Below are positions 40,900-52,379 of a stretch of DNA of 64,000 nucleotides, piece after piece. Under the pieces are notes generated by a model. It had not been told where the DNA came from, ran no database searches, and was given only the letters and a program-made list of their open reading frames with translations. Source of the DNA: Protula sp. h YS-2021 (lineage: Eukaryota; Annelida; Polychaeta; Sabellida; Serpulidae). Every line of letters begins with the position of its first letter. Within the stretch, counting starts at the first letter, position 1. The stretch spans positions 48,535,601-48,599,600 of the forward strand of contig OX457025.1 in assembly GCA_949752745.1 (NCBI GenBank), written 5' to 3'. Position numbers and translations under genes: made by a program.

Positions 40900-42480
40900 A
40901 CAGTAAAGTTATCCAAATGGAGCTTGATACAGGATCTGCGCTTTCGATAATATCAAAAAGGGATTATCAGCGCCACCTTGGTAAATTGCGGCTGCGGAGA
41001 ACAAACGTTGACTTAAAAACCTATACTGGAGAATGTGTAAGGCCAGAGGGATACGTGAATATTCTGGTGGAACACGAAGGTAAGGAACATCGTTTGTGGC
41101 TGTATATTCTTCACGGGGGAGGTCCACCTTTGCTCGGTACGGATTGGCTCCGACACATCAAGTTAAACTGGCACGAAATCAAGTCCATACGGATGACTCG
41201 AGGTAAGAAGAAATTAGACCATCTTCTGGAAAAGTACAGTGAGTGTTTCGGCAAAGACTTGGGTGAACTAAAAGGGATAACTGCAAGGTTACACCTCAAG
41301 GAAGGAGCTACCCTTAAATTTTGCAAACCCAGACAGATCCCATTTACAATAATGAACAAGGTCGATAAGGAACTGGACAACATGGTGAGTAACGGGATCC
41401 TTTCACCGGTAGAATGGAGTGATTGGGCTGCACCATTGTCCCATTTCTGCAGAAAGACGGTTCTGTCAGGATATGTGGCGATTTTAAGGTCACTGTCAAT
41501 CCACAGCTCAATGTTGACTCGTACACATTGCCTACGACTGACAGCATTTAGCAAAATTGGCAGGTGGAGAGAAATTTTCAAAGATAGACCTCAAAATGGC
41601 GTATCTTCAAATGGTAGTGGACGAGGAATCGAGAACATACCTGACTATCAACACCCAGAAAGGACTTTTTGTTTTTAATCGCCTGGCGTATGGTATTTCC
41701 CTACCTGCTCCATTTTTCAACGCGCAATTGAACAAGTTTTAAAAGGTATCAAAAACGTGTATTTTAGACGATATGATAATCACCGGTTCAGACGATGATG
41801 ATCACCTATGTAGCCTCGAGAAAGTCTTTCAGCGATTGATAGAATACGGCCTCACAGTCAACCCCAACAAATGTGAGTTTTTCAAAGATTCCATTAAATA
41901 TTGCGACAAAGACGGAATCCACAAGAAATGTTTCTGAATTACGAAGCTGGGTCGCCCTGGTGAACTTCTACCACCGCTTCCTATCCAGCTTGTCTACAAT
42001 ACTGTATCCATTGCACCAGTTGCTCCACAAAAATCAGAAATGGCTATGGACAGACTCATCACATCTTATTTCGTTTCAGCACATTATGAGGCAAAACTGC
42101 CGCTTCGACTGCACTGTGACGCTTTATCAAAAGGTATTTCTAGCGTTATTTCACATATCTACCAAGATGGAAGCGAACACCCCATTAGTTTTACCCCCCC
42201 CCCCCAGACACTATGAAAACATAGACAAAATTACTCTCAAATCAATCGAGAGGCCCTCAGAATTGTTTGGAGCATCAAGAAATTCAACCTGTTTGCCCGA
42301 AAATTTACTCTGGTTACCAACTGGTTTTGTTTTCTATCTTCAATCCCAAAAAGGCATTTCAGCAACTACGGCTTCGCGGATGCAAAGGTATGCCATTTTC
42401 CTTACTGGCTATAATTATGAAAATGAATACCGAAAGACAAGTGAACACGCCAACGCTGACGGTTTAAGTAGACTACCCCT
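40900..42480 (+). pseudogene. Gypsy protease, RT and RNase H
   Basis: Protease DTGSALSII at about 40924-40950 and LLGTDWL at 41131. RT follows in several frames: GILSPVEWSDWAAPL, then YLQMVVDEESRTYL, NRLAYGIS, and LDDMIITGSDDD (from about 41766) with a non-canonical residue before LDD. The connection and RNase H are heavily damaged to about 42480 (EHANADGLSRLPL). Confidence 0.85.
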
Positions 42481-42499
42481 TCCGGTAAGCCAGAAAAAT

Positions 42500-43925
42500 T
42501 CATCAGAAGAAAGAGCCATATTCTACGCTGCCTTATCCGACAACTTTCCGATTTCATTTATGCAAATTACCCAGGCAACATCAAAAGACCAGGTATTGTC
42601 TCGAGTTTACGAGTTTACAAGAAATAGCTGGCCCGCAAAAGTAGAAGAAAATCTTTCCCTTTATCATCCACACGAATCAGAATTATCTATTTCACAAGAG
42701 TGTCTGCTCATGGGAAACAGAGTTGTTATTCCTGAAAAGTTCCAGAGAACATTCATACAAGAACTCTATAGTGCCCATCCTGGTATGGTGAAACTGAAAA
42801 AATGGCTAGATCGTACATTTGGTGGCCCAATATCGACAGAGACATCGAAATGCAAGCGAAACTGTGCCCAAGCTGCTTAGAGATAAGTAAAGCTCCAAAA
42901 ATAGCTACAGTTTACCCCTGGGAATGGCCAAGTCACATTGATTTCGCAGGACCTTTTCAAGGCCATATGTTCACCATAAGAGTCGACGCACACACCAGAT
43001 GGCCAGAGGCACGGATCATTTAAAAAATCACTGCCCCGGAAACTTTCAAAGTACTTCAAGAACTGTTTAGCGCCTACGGGATTTGTGATGTTATCTGTAC
43101 AGACAATGGTATAATATTCCTGTCAGAACCTTCCAGAAATTCTTGAAACTCCATGGAATTATTAAAAAAACTACGAGCCCTTTTAAACCCTCGCGAAAGA
43201 GTTTAGCAGACCGTATGGTTCAGAATCTTATATCTAGTCTTAAATCGATGAGGCAAGAACCTCGTTCCATGCACGAGAAAGTAGCCAATTTTCTACTGAT
43301 GTATCGCTCAACTAAAAAACGCAACTACCAACGAGAGCCCACCATTGTTATTCCTAGGACGTGAAATCAAAACAAGGCTGGATTTGGCAAAACCCAATTT
43401 GCGCGACATCCTTTACACCAAAGACGAATTTCAGCGACGTTCTTTTAGTGTGGGTGATGAAGTGCTTGTGAGGCACGAAAAATGGACATTTGCAATTATC
43501 TCACGAAAAATCGGAACGTTAATGTATAAAGTTTTGATTGACAATACAATCTGGCGAAGACACGTTATCCAAATCCTTTGTTCACAGCACCCGGTTGAAG
43601 AAAAACCTATCAAGAGCGATAATACTCCTCAACCATCAACCGTTTTACCCAAGCCCACTGAACCTAACCCAACAGTAGACTGTACAGCTATTCCGTGTAG
43701 CTTAGCGCCATCTACATCTGGTGAAACCATGACTTCAAAAGTCTTCAAAACCCGTTGTTTCTAGCCGAAAAACTGTGACAGTTAAAATTTCAGTGCCTTC
43801 TGCCAATGTTTCACACCCACGTTTCACCTGTTAAAGCAAAAACTGAAATTTCAAGTGTCGGTAGTCGAGTATTGCGATCAGGTCGTTCTGTAAGATCGCC
43901 AAAGAAGTACGGTTTCGAGGACTAA
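42500..43925 (+). pseudogene. Gypsy integrase
   Basis: The N-terminal zinc domain (AHPGMVKLK, then CPSCLEISKAPK) is split over two frames at about 42.78-42.90 kb. Core motifs: HIDFAGPF (first Asp), CTDNG (second Asp, about 43095-43110). The third acidic residue, normally Glu in an ER pair, is Asp here (LADRMVQ, about 43206). The C-terminus has VGDEVLVRHEKW and ends RSVRSPKKYGFED at 43924. TAA at 43021-43023 and frameshifts inactivate it. Confidence 0.85.
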
Positions 43926-44583
43926 CTTTTAGTTAAATGTCGTGCAATTAAGATATTTTGCTATATTTAATCATTATTTATTTATACTAAGCCAATATTA
44001 ACGTTTTATGATTTTTAATGTTGTACAGGTGCTGATTTGATAGCTGGTTGAAGTTCAGTTAAGGTGCTCATAATGTTGCTGTAATGTTGACAATTTTTGG
44101 AGTTAATCATCATTTCAGCTGCTGTAATTGTGTACGGTAAATATAAAAAAGAAGGGAATTTCGTATTTATCTTTTGCTTTTACTTGCCTATAACATGTTT
44201 GAACTAAGTGGCAAGTTTAAGGTTACGGTGTAGATATCACTGAAGTAATTATTTTGCGTATTCGTTGTTTCTTATGATTACTTCGAGCTTCATTTCCATG
44301 TCTCTTAAGTAATTCTTAAAGTCACACTCATGGATCAAGTCTATAATCAGAGAGAAGTCGAATAGCGATGATAGCGATAATACAGAAAAAAGTGGAAAAA
44401 GTAAAAATTCCGCAATTTTCAGGTAATTTAATTGATTTATTCTGCTTAGTATACTTATAGAAATTGTATCTCTTTGTTTGATAATCAGATAAAGTGTTCA
44501 ACTGAATGCTGGTAGCAAATTAGCAGTTAAAGCACAGTTAAGCAGTAATCTACACAGTAAGTCTTGCATCAGTACGCGGGTAA
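43926..44583 (+). other. Gypsy 3' non-coding region
   Basis: AT-rich DNA between the integrase end and the recognised 3' terminal repeat. Most or all may be the 3' LTR; no gene. Confidence 0.45.
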
Positions 44584-44686
44584 TGCTGTGTATATGTGTA
44601 GCCAGTGCGAGACTTCCGGTTGTAAATAAAACATGGCGGCAACTTAGCGTCTGTTTACTTTCAATTAGTGTTTCCACGTAGCCACC

Positions 44687-45200
44687 TCGCATACAAACCA
44701 TACTCTTCTAGCTAAATCAATGAAATCTTACATAATAAAAGACGTGTCCTCGCTGCGCCTGAAAGATCGAGTTAAAAGAAAAGAAGTACAAAGCAATAAC
44801 CAGGATGGCAGAAAAAGTACTGAAAATGGTTTTTCTAAAGATAGCTGTGTCTTAAAAAATATCTTAAAAGTTTTATGAACATCGTTGAATCTAATTTAAC
44901 AAAATTGCATGAATTTTAGCCGCAGATATTTAAACACGATATAGTTTGAATGCAATGAAGAGAGCCCAGTTTGCATGGTGTTCGGACAGAAAACGGTGCA
45001 GGATAAATAGAAAGCACATCAATGAGCTAACCTAGAAATCATATGAATATAATGAGATAACACCATCATCAACGGATGTCCAAATAAGCAATATGAAGAA
45101 CAACAAGCTAAAAAAATAGACACAGACGTCATAAATATTTCAGACGTCATAAAAGAAATTTTGCTTGGTAACACCGCAAGTAAATTTTGAACGGGTCTCC
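44687..45200. other. No gene seen
   Basis: AT-rich unassigned DNA between the Gypsy element and the repeats of the next retroelement. Confidence 0.4.
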
Positions 45201-45204
45201 CCTG

Positions 45205-46515
45205 TTACTATGTTTATCGTGCGTTGTCAGTCAATCGACCAGTCAGCGTCGGTGCAGTTCCTGTCATGTGATCGAATCATTCGTAACTTATATCGATCCG
45301 AGAAGCAGGAGTTTTTCTCCGTTTACATTTTGTTAGATATGACGGATCAAAACCAAGGTAAATGCATATTTTTGGATATTATTTAGTTTCATCTTATTTG
45401 GTTTACGTTTTTATTTAGTTTGCTGACTTTGCTGATCGTTACAAGTGATAGTTCTGGGTTTTGCCAAAAAGGCTTTAGTTCGATAAATGCGTCCCGGCCA
45501 TACACAACTTAGTGTACGCTATTGGTAAGGCACAGTGAGACGGTTTCTGAGCGATTTCCTCAGAATTTCTATCTCGAGGGTTTCCCCTCATTGTCAGCAA
45601 ACAGTTTGCATCGAGTCGGCTCTGCAAACAGGAAAGTTTAAATTTTCCGTCGTTCTTTTTCACTTTTGCCAACAACAGGGCATTGTAGGGTTATCACTGA
45701 CAGTTATCACATGTTTAGAAAGTCATGTCTTCAACTGGCTCGATACTGCGGCAACTCTTTGTAGAGTTGCATACACTGTCTCTTTCTGTAACAGACACGC
45801 CAACATCGCAGTGTTGTGACGATTTGTCACGGTATTGAGTAGTTTTTAATTTCGAAAATATGAACTTGTAGACGTAGAAGCCATCACTATGGGTTTTCCA
45901 ATGTATTTACATTGGTTATCGGGATCCATAATAAATAAATAATTCTTTGGAACACATACCACCACATGGGTAACCTTACCAGGGGCCTTGTTGCTATGCT
46001 TACTATGCCTGCCAACAAACCGACCAATCGGCGTACGCTGCAGTTCCTTTAATGCAATCGAATCATTCTCAAATTATTCTCAAATAACAGGAGATTTTTC
46101 CCCGGTCAAAATCAGGGTAAATACATACTTTTGGATATTATTTATCTTGGACATTATCTCTACGTAAACTGTAAGTTTTACTGTACTACGGCTATGTTTT
46201 GAATGGTTGTGCTGACTTTGCTGATTCCTACACATCACAGTTCTTGGTTTTGTCAGACAGGCTTTCGTTCGGTAAATGCATCCCTGCCATCAGAACGTAG
46301 TGTAAGTTATATGTAAGAGACAGTGGGATGGTTTCTGGGCGATTTTTTCATTTTCCATTTCGAGGGTAGCCCTCATTGTCTGTTTCTCCCTTCCACTGTC
46401 TTTCTTCCTTTTGCCAGCGATAGGGCATTATAAGCAGTTAGGCACGCAGTTATCACGGGTTCGTGAAGTTTTGACTTCTATTACTTCGATACTGCGGCAA
46501 CTTTCTGCACCGCCT
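45205..46515 (+). repeat. Diverged direct repeats at the 5' side of a DIRS-like element
   Basis: 45205-45785 and 45990-46515 align with many changes: ATCGAATCATTC, TTTGGATATTATTTA, TGCTGACTTTGCTGAT, GGTTT..TGGGCGATT, CCTCATTGTC and TCGATACTGCGGCAACT are shared. The gag-like frame starts at the end of the second copy. They may be terminal-repeat parts of a DIRS/Ngaro element or one repeat duplicated in tandem. Confidence 0.6.
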
Positions 46516-47410
46516 TTCTGCACCGCCTGTCTACTCCCCTGGGGCATTCAACCGTGTTCTTTAGAAAGCCGTTGCGACCAGTGTGTACACCTGGATGACT
46601 CTGTGTTCGCGTTTCGATTCGAAATAGAGGTCGCAGGAGCTCCAAGAGTGACAGGTCATCGGTGTCTAAGCAAGCTTTCACCTTTGATTTTGCCGACAGA
46701 GGTAACACTGGATATGGACACTCGGGATACACTGCCATCGCCGAAAGTGATTCCCAACGTTATTCCGTTGCCAGTCTGTTTGTTCTGTGCAACCTTCTTA
46801 TGTGGCGCAGCAGGGCCAATTGACGCCACGTCTCCCATTGGAACTGCTTTAGTGACTGCGACTCCTGCGCTGCAGATCCACCTTTCATCGCTTTTGCATG
46901 TACCTTTGCACACAGATACAACAACGGATACCAATACAGTGCCACTTGATGCATCGATGCAGCAACTGCCTGCTTCCTCGGACTTAGACGTTACAATCTC
47001 CACGGCAGTGAAACAGGTGTTGTCAGGGTCTTCCCCTCGGAGAAAGGAACTGTCTCCTCTAAAGAAGTTTGCGTTGAGTTTGAACTTACACCCCTACACG
47101 TTACGCCAAGAATCAGATGAAGAGTTGAAGATGTAGCGTGAGTTAGCATCCAAGTCGGGATCGGTGGCGTCGGCAACGTTGGGCCTCAACTCAGCTCCGT
47201 CCACCACCATAACGACCGAATTCTATTCACCGAACGACAGGGAGTTGCAACCGCCTCCCCTTCCTCTCACTGCACCCATCCAACCGCTGACTGATAAATC
47301 ACGTACTGTGCGTCGTAGCGCAGTAAATGAATCCTCCTCAGCTTCTTCGACAGATAATTCCTCGTCTATCCCAAGGATATGGTACCTTGGCTACCGAAGA
47401 TTAATTCCGG
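46411..47410 (+). pseudogene. DIRS-like gag with CxxC motifs
   Basis: A Cys-rich segment CTACLLPWGIQPC, then CDQC, at about 46525-46595 is followed by a Pro/Thr/Ser-rich region and EVTLDMDTRDTLPSP. A TAG at 47134-47136 closes the first frame. A second frame continues to IPRIWYLGY. A close relative of the Cys-rich block occurs again at about 50.11-50.18 kb. Confidence 0.65.
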
Positions 47411-47419
47411 CTCCAGTGT

Positions 47420-48240
47420 AGCGTTAGCGGAGGGTGACTGTCGGTTTTTGGAGGTGGTCAGGAAATCAATGCGTACCTTGTCTTTCCAAGATGCAGCGTT
47501 TCAGGCGCTCCGCTGGGGGAAGCCACGGGCCTGTTCCCGATCAGAAAATAGAGTTTCTTGGGGAGTTTCAGCTTGTAGTCTGGAAGGCTTTGAATCACGG
47601 CAGGTTGCCGACACGTCGCGTGAGGTTGTCGTTGCTAGCTCTAGGGGATCTGAATTGGTGGTCGTGACAACCCAATCTCTCGCTCGATGTTCCCTTTTCT
47701 CTTCGAGCTCCATCAAGGCAAGTGCAGAAGGACGCTTCTTGCACCGGGTGGAGTGTTGTTTTCCAAGGTTGCATGTGGAAGGGCTCGTAGTCGGATCACG
47801 AACGACGCTTGCATATCAATGTATTAGAAATGAAGGCGGTTTCGATAGCTTGTCAAACTCTGCACACATTTCTATGCGGTCATGTAGTTCAGTTTCTCGT
47901 AGACAATCAGACGGTGGTGTCGTATTTGGCCCAGCTGGGTAACACTCGCTCACCCATGTTGTCTCGTCTCACCAAATAGGTCTTATTGCTTGCCCGGGAG
48001 GGTCGATTCTTCATTTAGCCTTCTTACATTGCCGACTGTCTGAATGTTCCAGCGGTTGTTCACACCGAGTTAGATTTGTTTGCTTACAGACTCAATCATC
48101 GTGTTCCGACGTGCATGTCTCCGGATCTGGAGGCAATAGCGATCGATGCATTGCTGTGTAACTGGCCGGTGCAAGTGTTTTTTGCCTCCCCGCCGTCGTC
48201 TCTCATGATGAAAGTTCTTATCAAGGCTTGGCACGAGAGG
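47420..48240 (+). pseudogene. DIRS-like RNase H region, RT missing
   Basis: Frames combine to DLNWW, the RNase H core EMKAVSIACQTLHTFLCGH (about 47830-47890), VQFLVDNQTVVSYLAQLGNT, and LDLFAYRLNHRVPT with PDLEAIAIDALLCNWP (to about 48180). This is the typical DIRS RNase H tail. No RT palm (YxDD) was found between gag and here, so about a kilobase has been deleted. Confidence 0.75.
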
Positions 48241-48299
48241 CCTTAGCACCCCCAGTTGTTAGCTCCCGATCTCCCAGAACTGTCTTGGTTTCCTTTGTT

Positions 48300-49303
48300 G
48301 ATGCGGTTACCGTGCGTCATGAGTCTTCCGGGTCCCCTGGAGTATGGCAGTCTGCGTATACCTCAATAGGAGCATTATCACCCAAATCCTCAGTTATTTC
48401 GAGAAAGTTTTCCTTCTTGAAATCGAAAGGGTTTTCTCAGCGAGTACAGCAGAGGATTGATAGAATTCACAAGGATTCCACCAACAAGGTATACCTGTCG
48501 CATTGGCGTTTGTTCGAATCTTGGTGTTTGGATGGGGGTATCGATCCCATGAGTGCTACGGCGGTGACAGTGGCCGACCTTTTTGTATCCGTTCAAGGTC
48601 AGGAGTTTGTCGATTAGATCGATCATGACTTACCGACCCGCTCTTACCTTTATTTTGAAGACGGCATCGGGATACGATTTGTCATCTTGTGAAGTGTTGG
48701 CGGATTTGGTTAGGTCCTTTCAATTGGAACGGCCTTTTCCGGATAGGGCAGTGGTGCCTGGGGATTTTTCATTGGTTTTGAAGTATCTCACATCGCCACT
48801 TTTCCATCATTCCATCATTTCGGACAAATTGCTTACCCCAAAATGTGTGTATCTGGTGGCACTGGCCTCGTTGTAAAACGTTGTCATTCACGTCAATGGC
48901 TCGTGGGAGCGCGGTTGTTCTCAAACCATTACCGTCTTATTTGGGCAAGACGCATGTTGGGTACATTTGAACAGATCGTGATCGGGCTTGGGTCACTTAA
49001 GAGTATCAAAACAGCATCCCTATGTCCCGTATCCCTGCTACGCGCATACGATAAATGCTCGGTTACATATCGCAGCTCGTTGCAACGTCGTCTTTTTATC
49101 TCATTTATGCGAAGTATAACGCTAGATCTGTCGAAAGCGTCTATTTCGAATTATATCAAGAAAACCATATTGCTAGCATATAATGATATCATTAAAGAGC
49201 CTGAAGATGTAATCCTAAAGCTCATCAGGTCAGACATGTGGCGCACTCCTTGCGTAGCACTAATGTTGTGTCAATTCTTGCGCGTTGGTTGTGGGGCGTA
49301 GCC
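48300..49303 (+). pseudogene. DIRS-like tyrosine recombinase
   Basis: The N-terminal domain (STNKVYLSHWRLFESWC, about 48478-48530, then ATAVTVADLF) and the next frame (TYRPALTFILKTASGYDLSS, LVRSFQLERPFP) fit DIRS recombinases. Later frames give KTVYL-like CVYLVALASL, SKASISNYIKKTILLAYN and an ending near 49300. Frameshifts lie near 48615 and 48870. The His-x-x-Arg/Tyr part is not intact. Confidence 0.75.
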
Positions 49304-50049
49304 TAACACTTTTATTAAGCATTATTTGCAAGAGCATACAACTGATGCGTTGAGTAATTTGCACAGTCTTGATCCCTTTGTTTGCTGCTAAATCAGTGAT
49401 TCATGATAGTCCTTCTTCTTGCATGACTCCTCAGTCTTCCCATGGGAAGAAACATTACAAGAAGAAGTAGAATGGGGGTACAGACGCAGTATGGACCTGC
49501 AGCGATAGGATGGCAACTTTTCGATAACGTGACTGCTCTCTTGCCAGCCCATAGTGATGCCTTCTACGTCTACAAGATATTTTACTCATAACAGTTAGTA
49601 TTAAGAAACTAAATACTTCAGGTAGCCGCTCATTTCCGCATCTGACTCGGCTTTGAGTCGGCCATGTGGTTGTCACAGCGGCGGGTTGTCACTGACACGA
49701 TCCGTGAAACGTTCGATCGGCCTACCAGTCGTGACTGTGACGGGTCGCTGTTGGTACGACTCACTCATGTTGCGGGTCGTGTCCATCACGAACCGTGACT
49801 GCGATGGGTCGACGCAAAGCCGGGTCGTGCCTGTTACGACTCGATCACATGTCAATTGCTACAGCGACGGGTATCGATACTGTATTGTGTCGTGCATGTC
49901 ACGATTTATTTTAGAAAAAAGAGTTTCAATGGGATTACGCTTAGTTTTTCATTCTTTTTCAGTTAATAGAAGATGTTATGATATGTCGTGTTATGTTTCT
50001 TTCAATATTCTAGTGAACTTGTATAGTGAGAACTACTTACTTTTAGCAT
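49304..50049. repeat. Spacer with GC-rich GGGTCGTG/TACGACTC repeats
   Basis: From 49690 to 49905 degenerate units of about 40 bases repeat CGGGTCG.G, GTTACGACTC and GTGACTG motifs. The rest shows no gene. It could be part of a terminal repeat of the DIRS-like element. Confidence 0.5.
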
Positions 50050-51440
50050 GTGCTTCTTGTAGATTCACTGACAATCCCTTGTGTGCACATACCAAACATG
50101 CAGGGAACCAGCACTCAAGGTGTACTGCGTGTTTGCATCGCTGGGGCATACAGCCTTGTACGTTGGATAGATACTGCGACCAGTGTGCGCACCTTCTCCA
50201 TTTCGCTCTTCTCCGTTTTACTGCAACACCAGGAAACGACCAGAGTGCGTGCAAGGAGTCACAAACGTTCCGGGAGTGAAAGGTCATTCTGCCTTTGCTC
50301 ACACGCTGTAACCCATTTCGCTGTCCTCCATTGGTAAGTCAGACGCAGAGGTCACGGCAATCAAAGAAACTCAAACTTAAGTCTCTCACAGAGGCGCTGT
50401 TTGATCTCACTGTATCGACACCAGGGATCTATTTCATTGATTCGGGACAAGTAGACGTCTGCGATGGGTATACAAGCTCCCACCCAGTATGTTTAGGAGA
50501 CACATTTTTTGAATGATCTCACGCTAGAGACAAAACCAGGATTATCCTTACAGCAGTTGCCGACTACTGCTGAAATATACTCAAGCATTTCTACCGCTGT
50601 AAAATACGCTTTATCGGCACATTACCACATTAACACAGACCTATGAGCTTTCCCCGTTAAACCAATTTCCTGTGGGTTTAAGCCTACACCAGGATACGTT
50701 GAAGCATGCTTCCGATGAAGATATGGCGTAACCTTGCCTCCAAATCGGGGTTGGTTGCGTCTGCAACTTTACGGCGTCTGCAAATTCAATTCCATCGGCT
50801 ACTCTCGACGTTGAATTATCCTCGCCTAAGAATACGTCAATACCCTTCATGGACCCTATACAGCCATTGACAGGGAGTGCACCTCGTTTAAGACAACATT
50901 CCATTTTCATTTTACTTCATTCCAGTTCGTATCACGTCACTCCCCGGTTCGGACGCCGGAATATTACAAACCATTGTGACCTGTGCGCACTCCGGCTCCG
51001 CCGGGGATTGAGGTTTTACCAGACAAATGGGAGGAAGGTTCAACAATTTTTCGGCAGCGGAATTTCCATTCAAAGACATTATTAAGTTTATTGCCGATAA
51101 GTCTGCTTCGATCACAACATCTAACCCACAGGTTGGTAGGTCGTCATTTTTCTTCGTGGCCCAGTCACAACCGCTTCCGCTTTATCTATCTATCTACGAC
51201 TCCCTGTGTTTCCAAGGTTCTTCAAGATAGAATGGACGAGTTATAAACGCTACAGAATGTTCGACCGCATCACTGGTTTCAGCTACTACCGTCCAAGGTT
51301 TTACATGCGAAAATGGCGGCATACCAATCCAGTGACAGAGTGTTGCAGACTCAGTTTCTCACATATCTTCGAGACATGGACTCCTGGTTTCCAAACGTCA
51401 ATCCTGACCCAGTGTACCGCTGTCCGAACGTGACCGCAGA
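50050..51440 (+). pseudogene. Second DIRS-like gag relic
   Basis: CTACLHRWGIQPC, then CDQCAHL (about 50126-50190), repeats the Cys block of the element at 46.5 kb. Further frames hold FIDSGQVDVCDG, PDKWEEGSTIFRQ and DIIKFIADKSASI with FFFVAQSQPLPLYLSIYDS. All are in different frames. A fragment of the same family, plus orientation, not continuous with the recombinase to its left. Confidence 0.6.
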
Positions 51441-51638
51441 TATCTAGAGGAGGTGGCTCTGATGTCCTATTGTTGATATAAGCTACTTCGGTGCTATTTC
51501 CTCTAATTACCCATGTGGTCATCTATAAACCACTTTGTCACATTTAAGATTTAATAAAGTAGTGAACTAAGAATCAGAACAGTCTTAATGTTTATTAGTC
51601 TTCACATTCACGACTAGAATAAAACAAAAAGAAACAAA

Positions 51639-52360
51639 ATGGCAGAAGCTTTGTCGAGTTTTCCTTATTTTGATGTCCATGGAGACGGTGCCACCGCCCA
51701 GAGATGGAACAAATGAATAGGAAAACTGGAGCAGTCGTCAACGGGCTTGCTACTCCACTACGCAGGTGACGATCTATATGATGCCGTCTCAACTTTTGAC
51801 GATACAGGTCACGATTTTGCAGCATTGAACGAAAAACTTGGGGAATATTTTGAGCCTAAAGAGAACAAAGCTTTTGCCGTATATAGACAAGGTAAACATA
51901 CCAAAACAGAGTGCACGGATAGTTCTCACCCAAGACTCCAGCAACTTACAAAGAACTGTACGCAGATGTGGATAGCGAAATCAAAAATCAAATTATCCAG
52001 CATTTCAACTCACAGCGTCTGAGGAGAAAGGGCTGAAGGACCACTAAATGGACCTGAAAAGACTCCTTGATGAGGCACAGGCCATCGAACTTTCTGAACA
52101 ACAGGCTAAGAAATAGAAGGTGAGATCGTTATTATGGTGTAAAAGCGTTTGTCTTACCGGCCAGTGTCGCGTGCAAAAACTAATAAAACAACACACAAAC
52201 GTTGCTTTAACTGTGAGGGCAACTTCCTACATGATATTCCTTGTCAAACTTGCAATTTTTGCAGAAAGAAAAATCATTTTACAAAATGCTGCCTCGCAAA
52301 GAAATTGGTGAATCGGGTGTGCTCTACTGCTGACGAAAGCAATGAGAAATCTCGGTGCCT
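51639..52360 (+). pseudogene. Gypsy gag with damaged zinc knuckles
   Basis: Starts MAEALSSFPYFDVHGDG at ATG 51639, with TGA at 51714-51716 in place of a codon, then LLLHYAGDDLYDAVSTF. The nucleocapsid has CFNCEGN and CNFCRKKNHFTKC (about 52200-52290). Further frameshifts near 51.90 and 52.14 kb. Confidence 0.8.
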
Positions 52361-52379
52361 AAGGAGAGTTATTCTTTGC

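Larger units (their letters stand above)
40098..44686 (+). mobile_element. Ty3/Gypsy retrotransposon, decayed
   Basis: Terminal direct repeats of about 110 bases (40098-40212 and 44584-44686) share TGTGTATATGT, CCAGTGCGAGACTT, GGTTGTAAATAAAACAT and TTTCCACGTAGCC. Gag, protease, RT/RNase H and integrase lie between in the standard Gypsy order. Many stops and frameshifts. The full LTR length cannot be fixed; the left copy appears truncated or diverged upstream. Confidence 0.88.
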
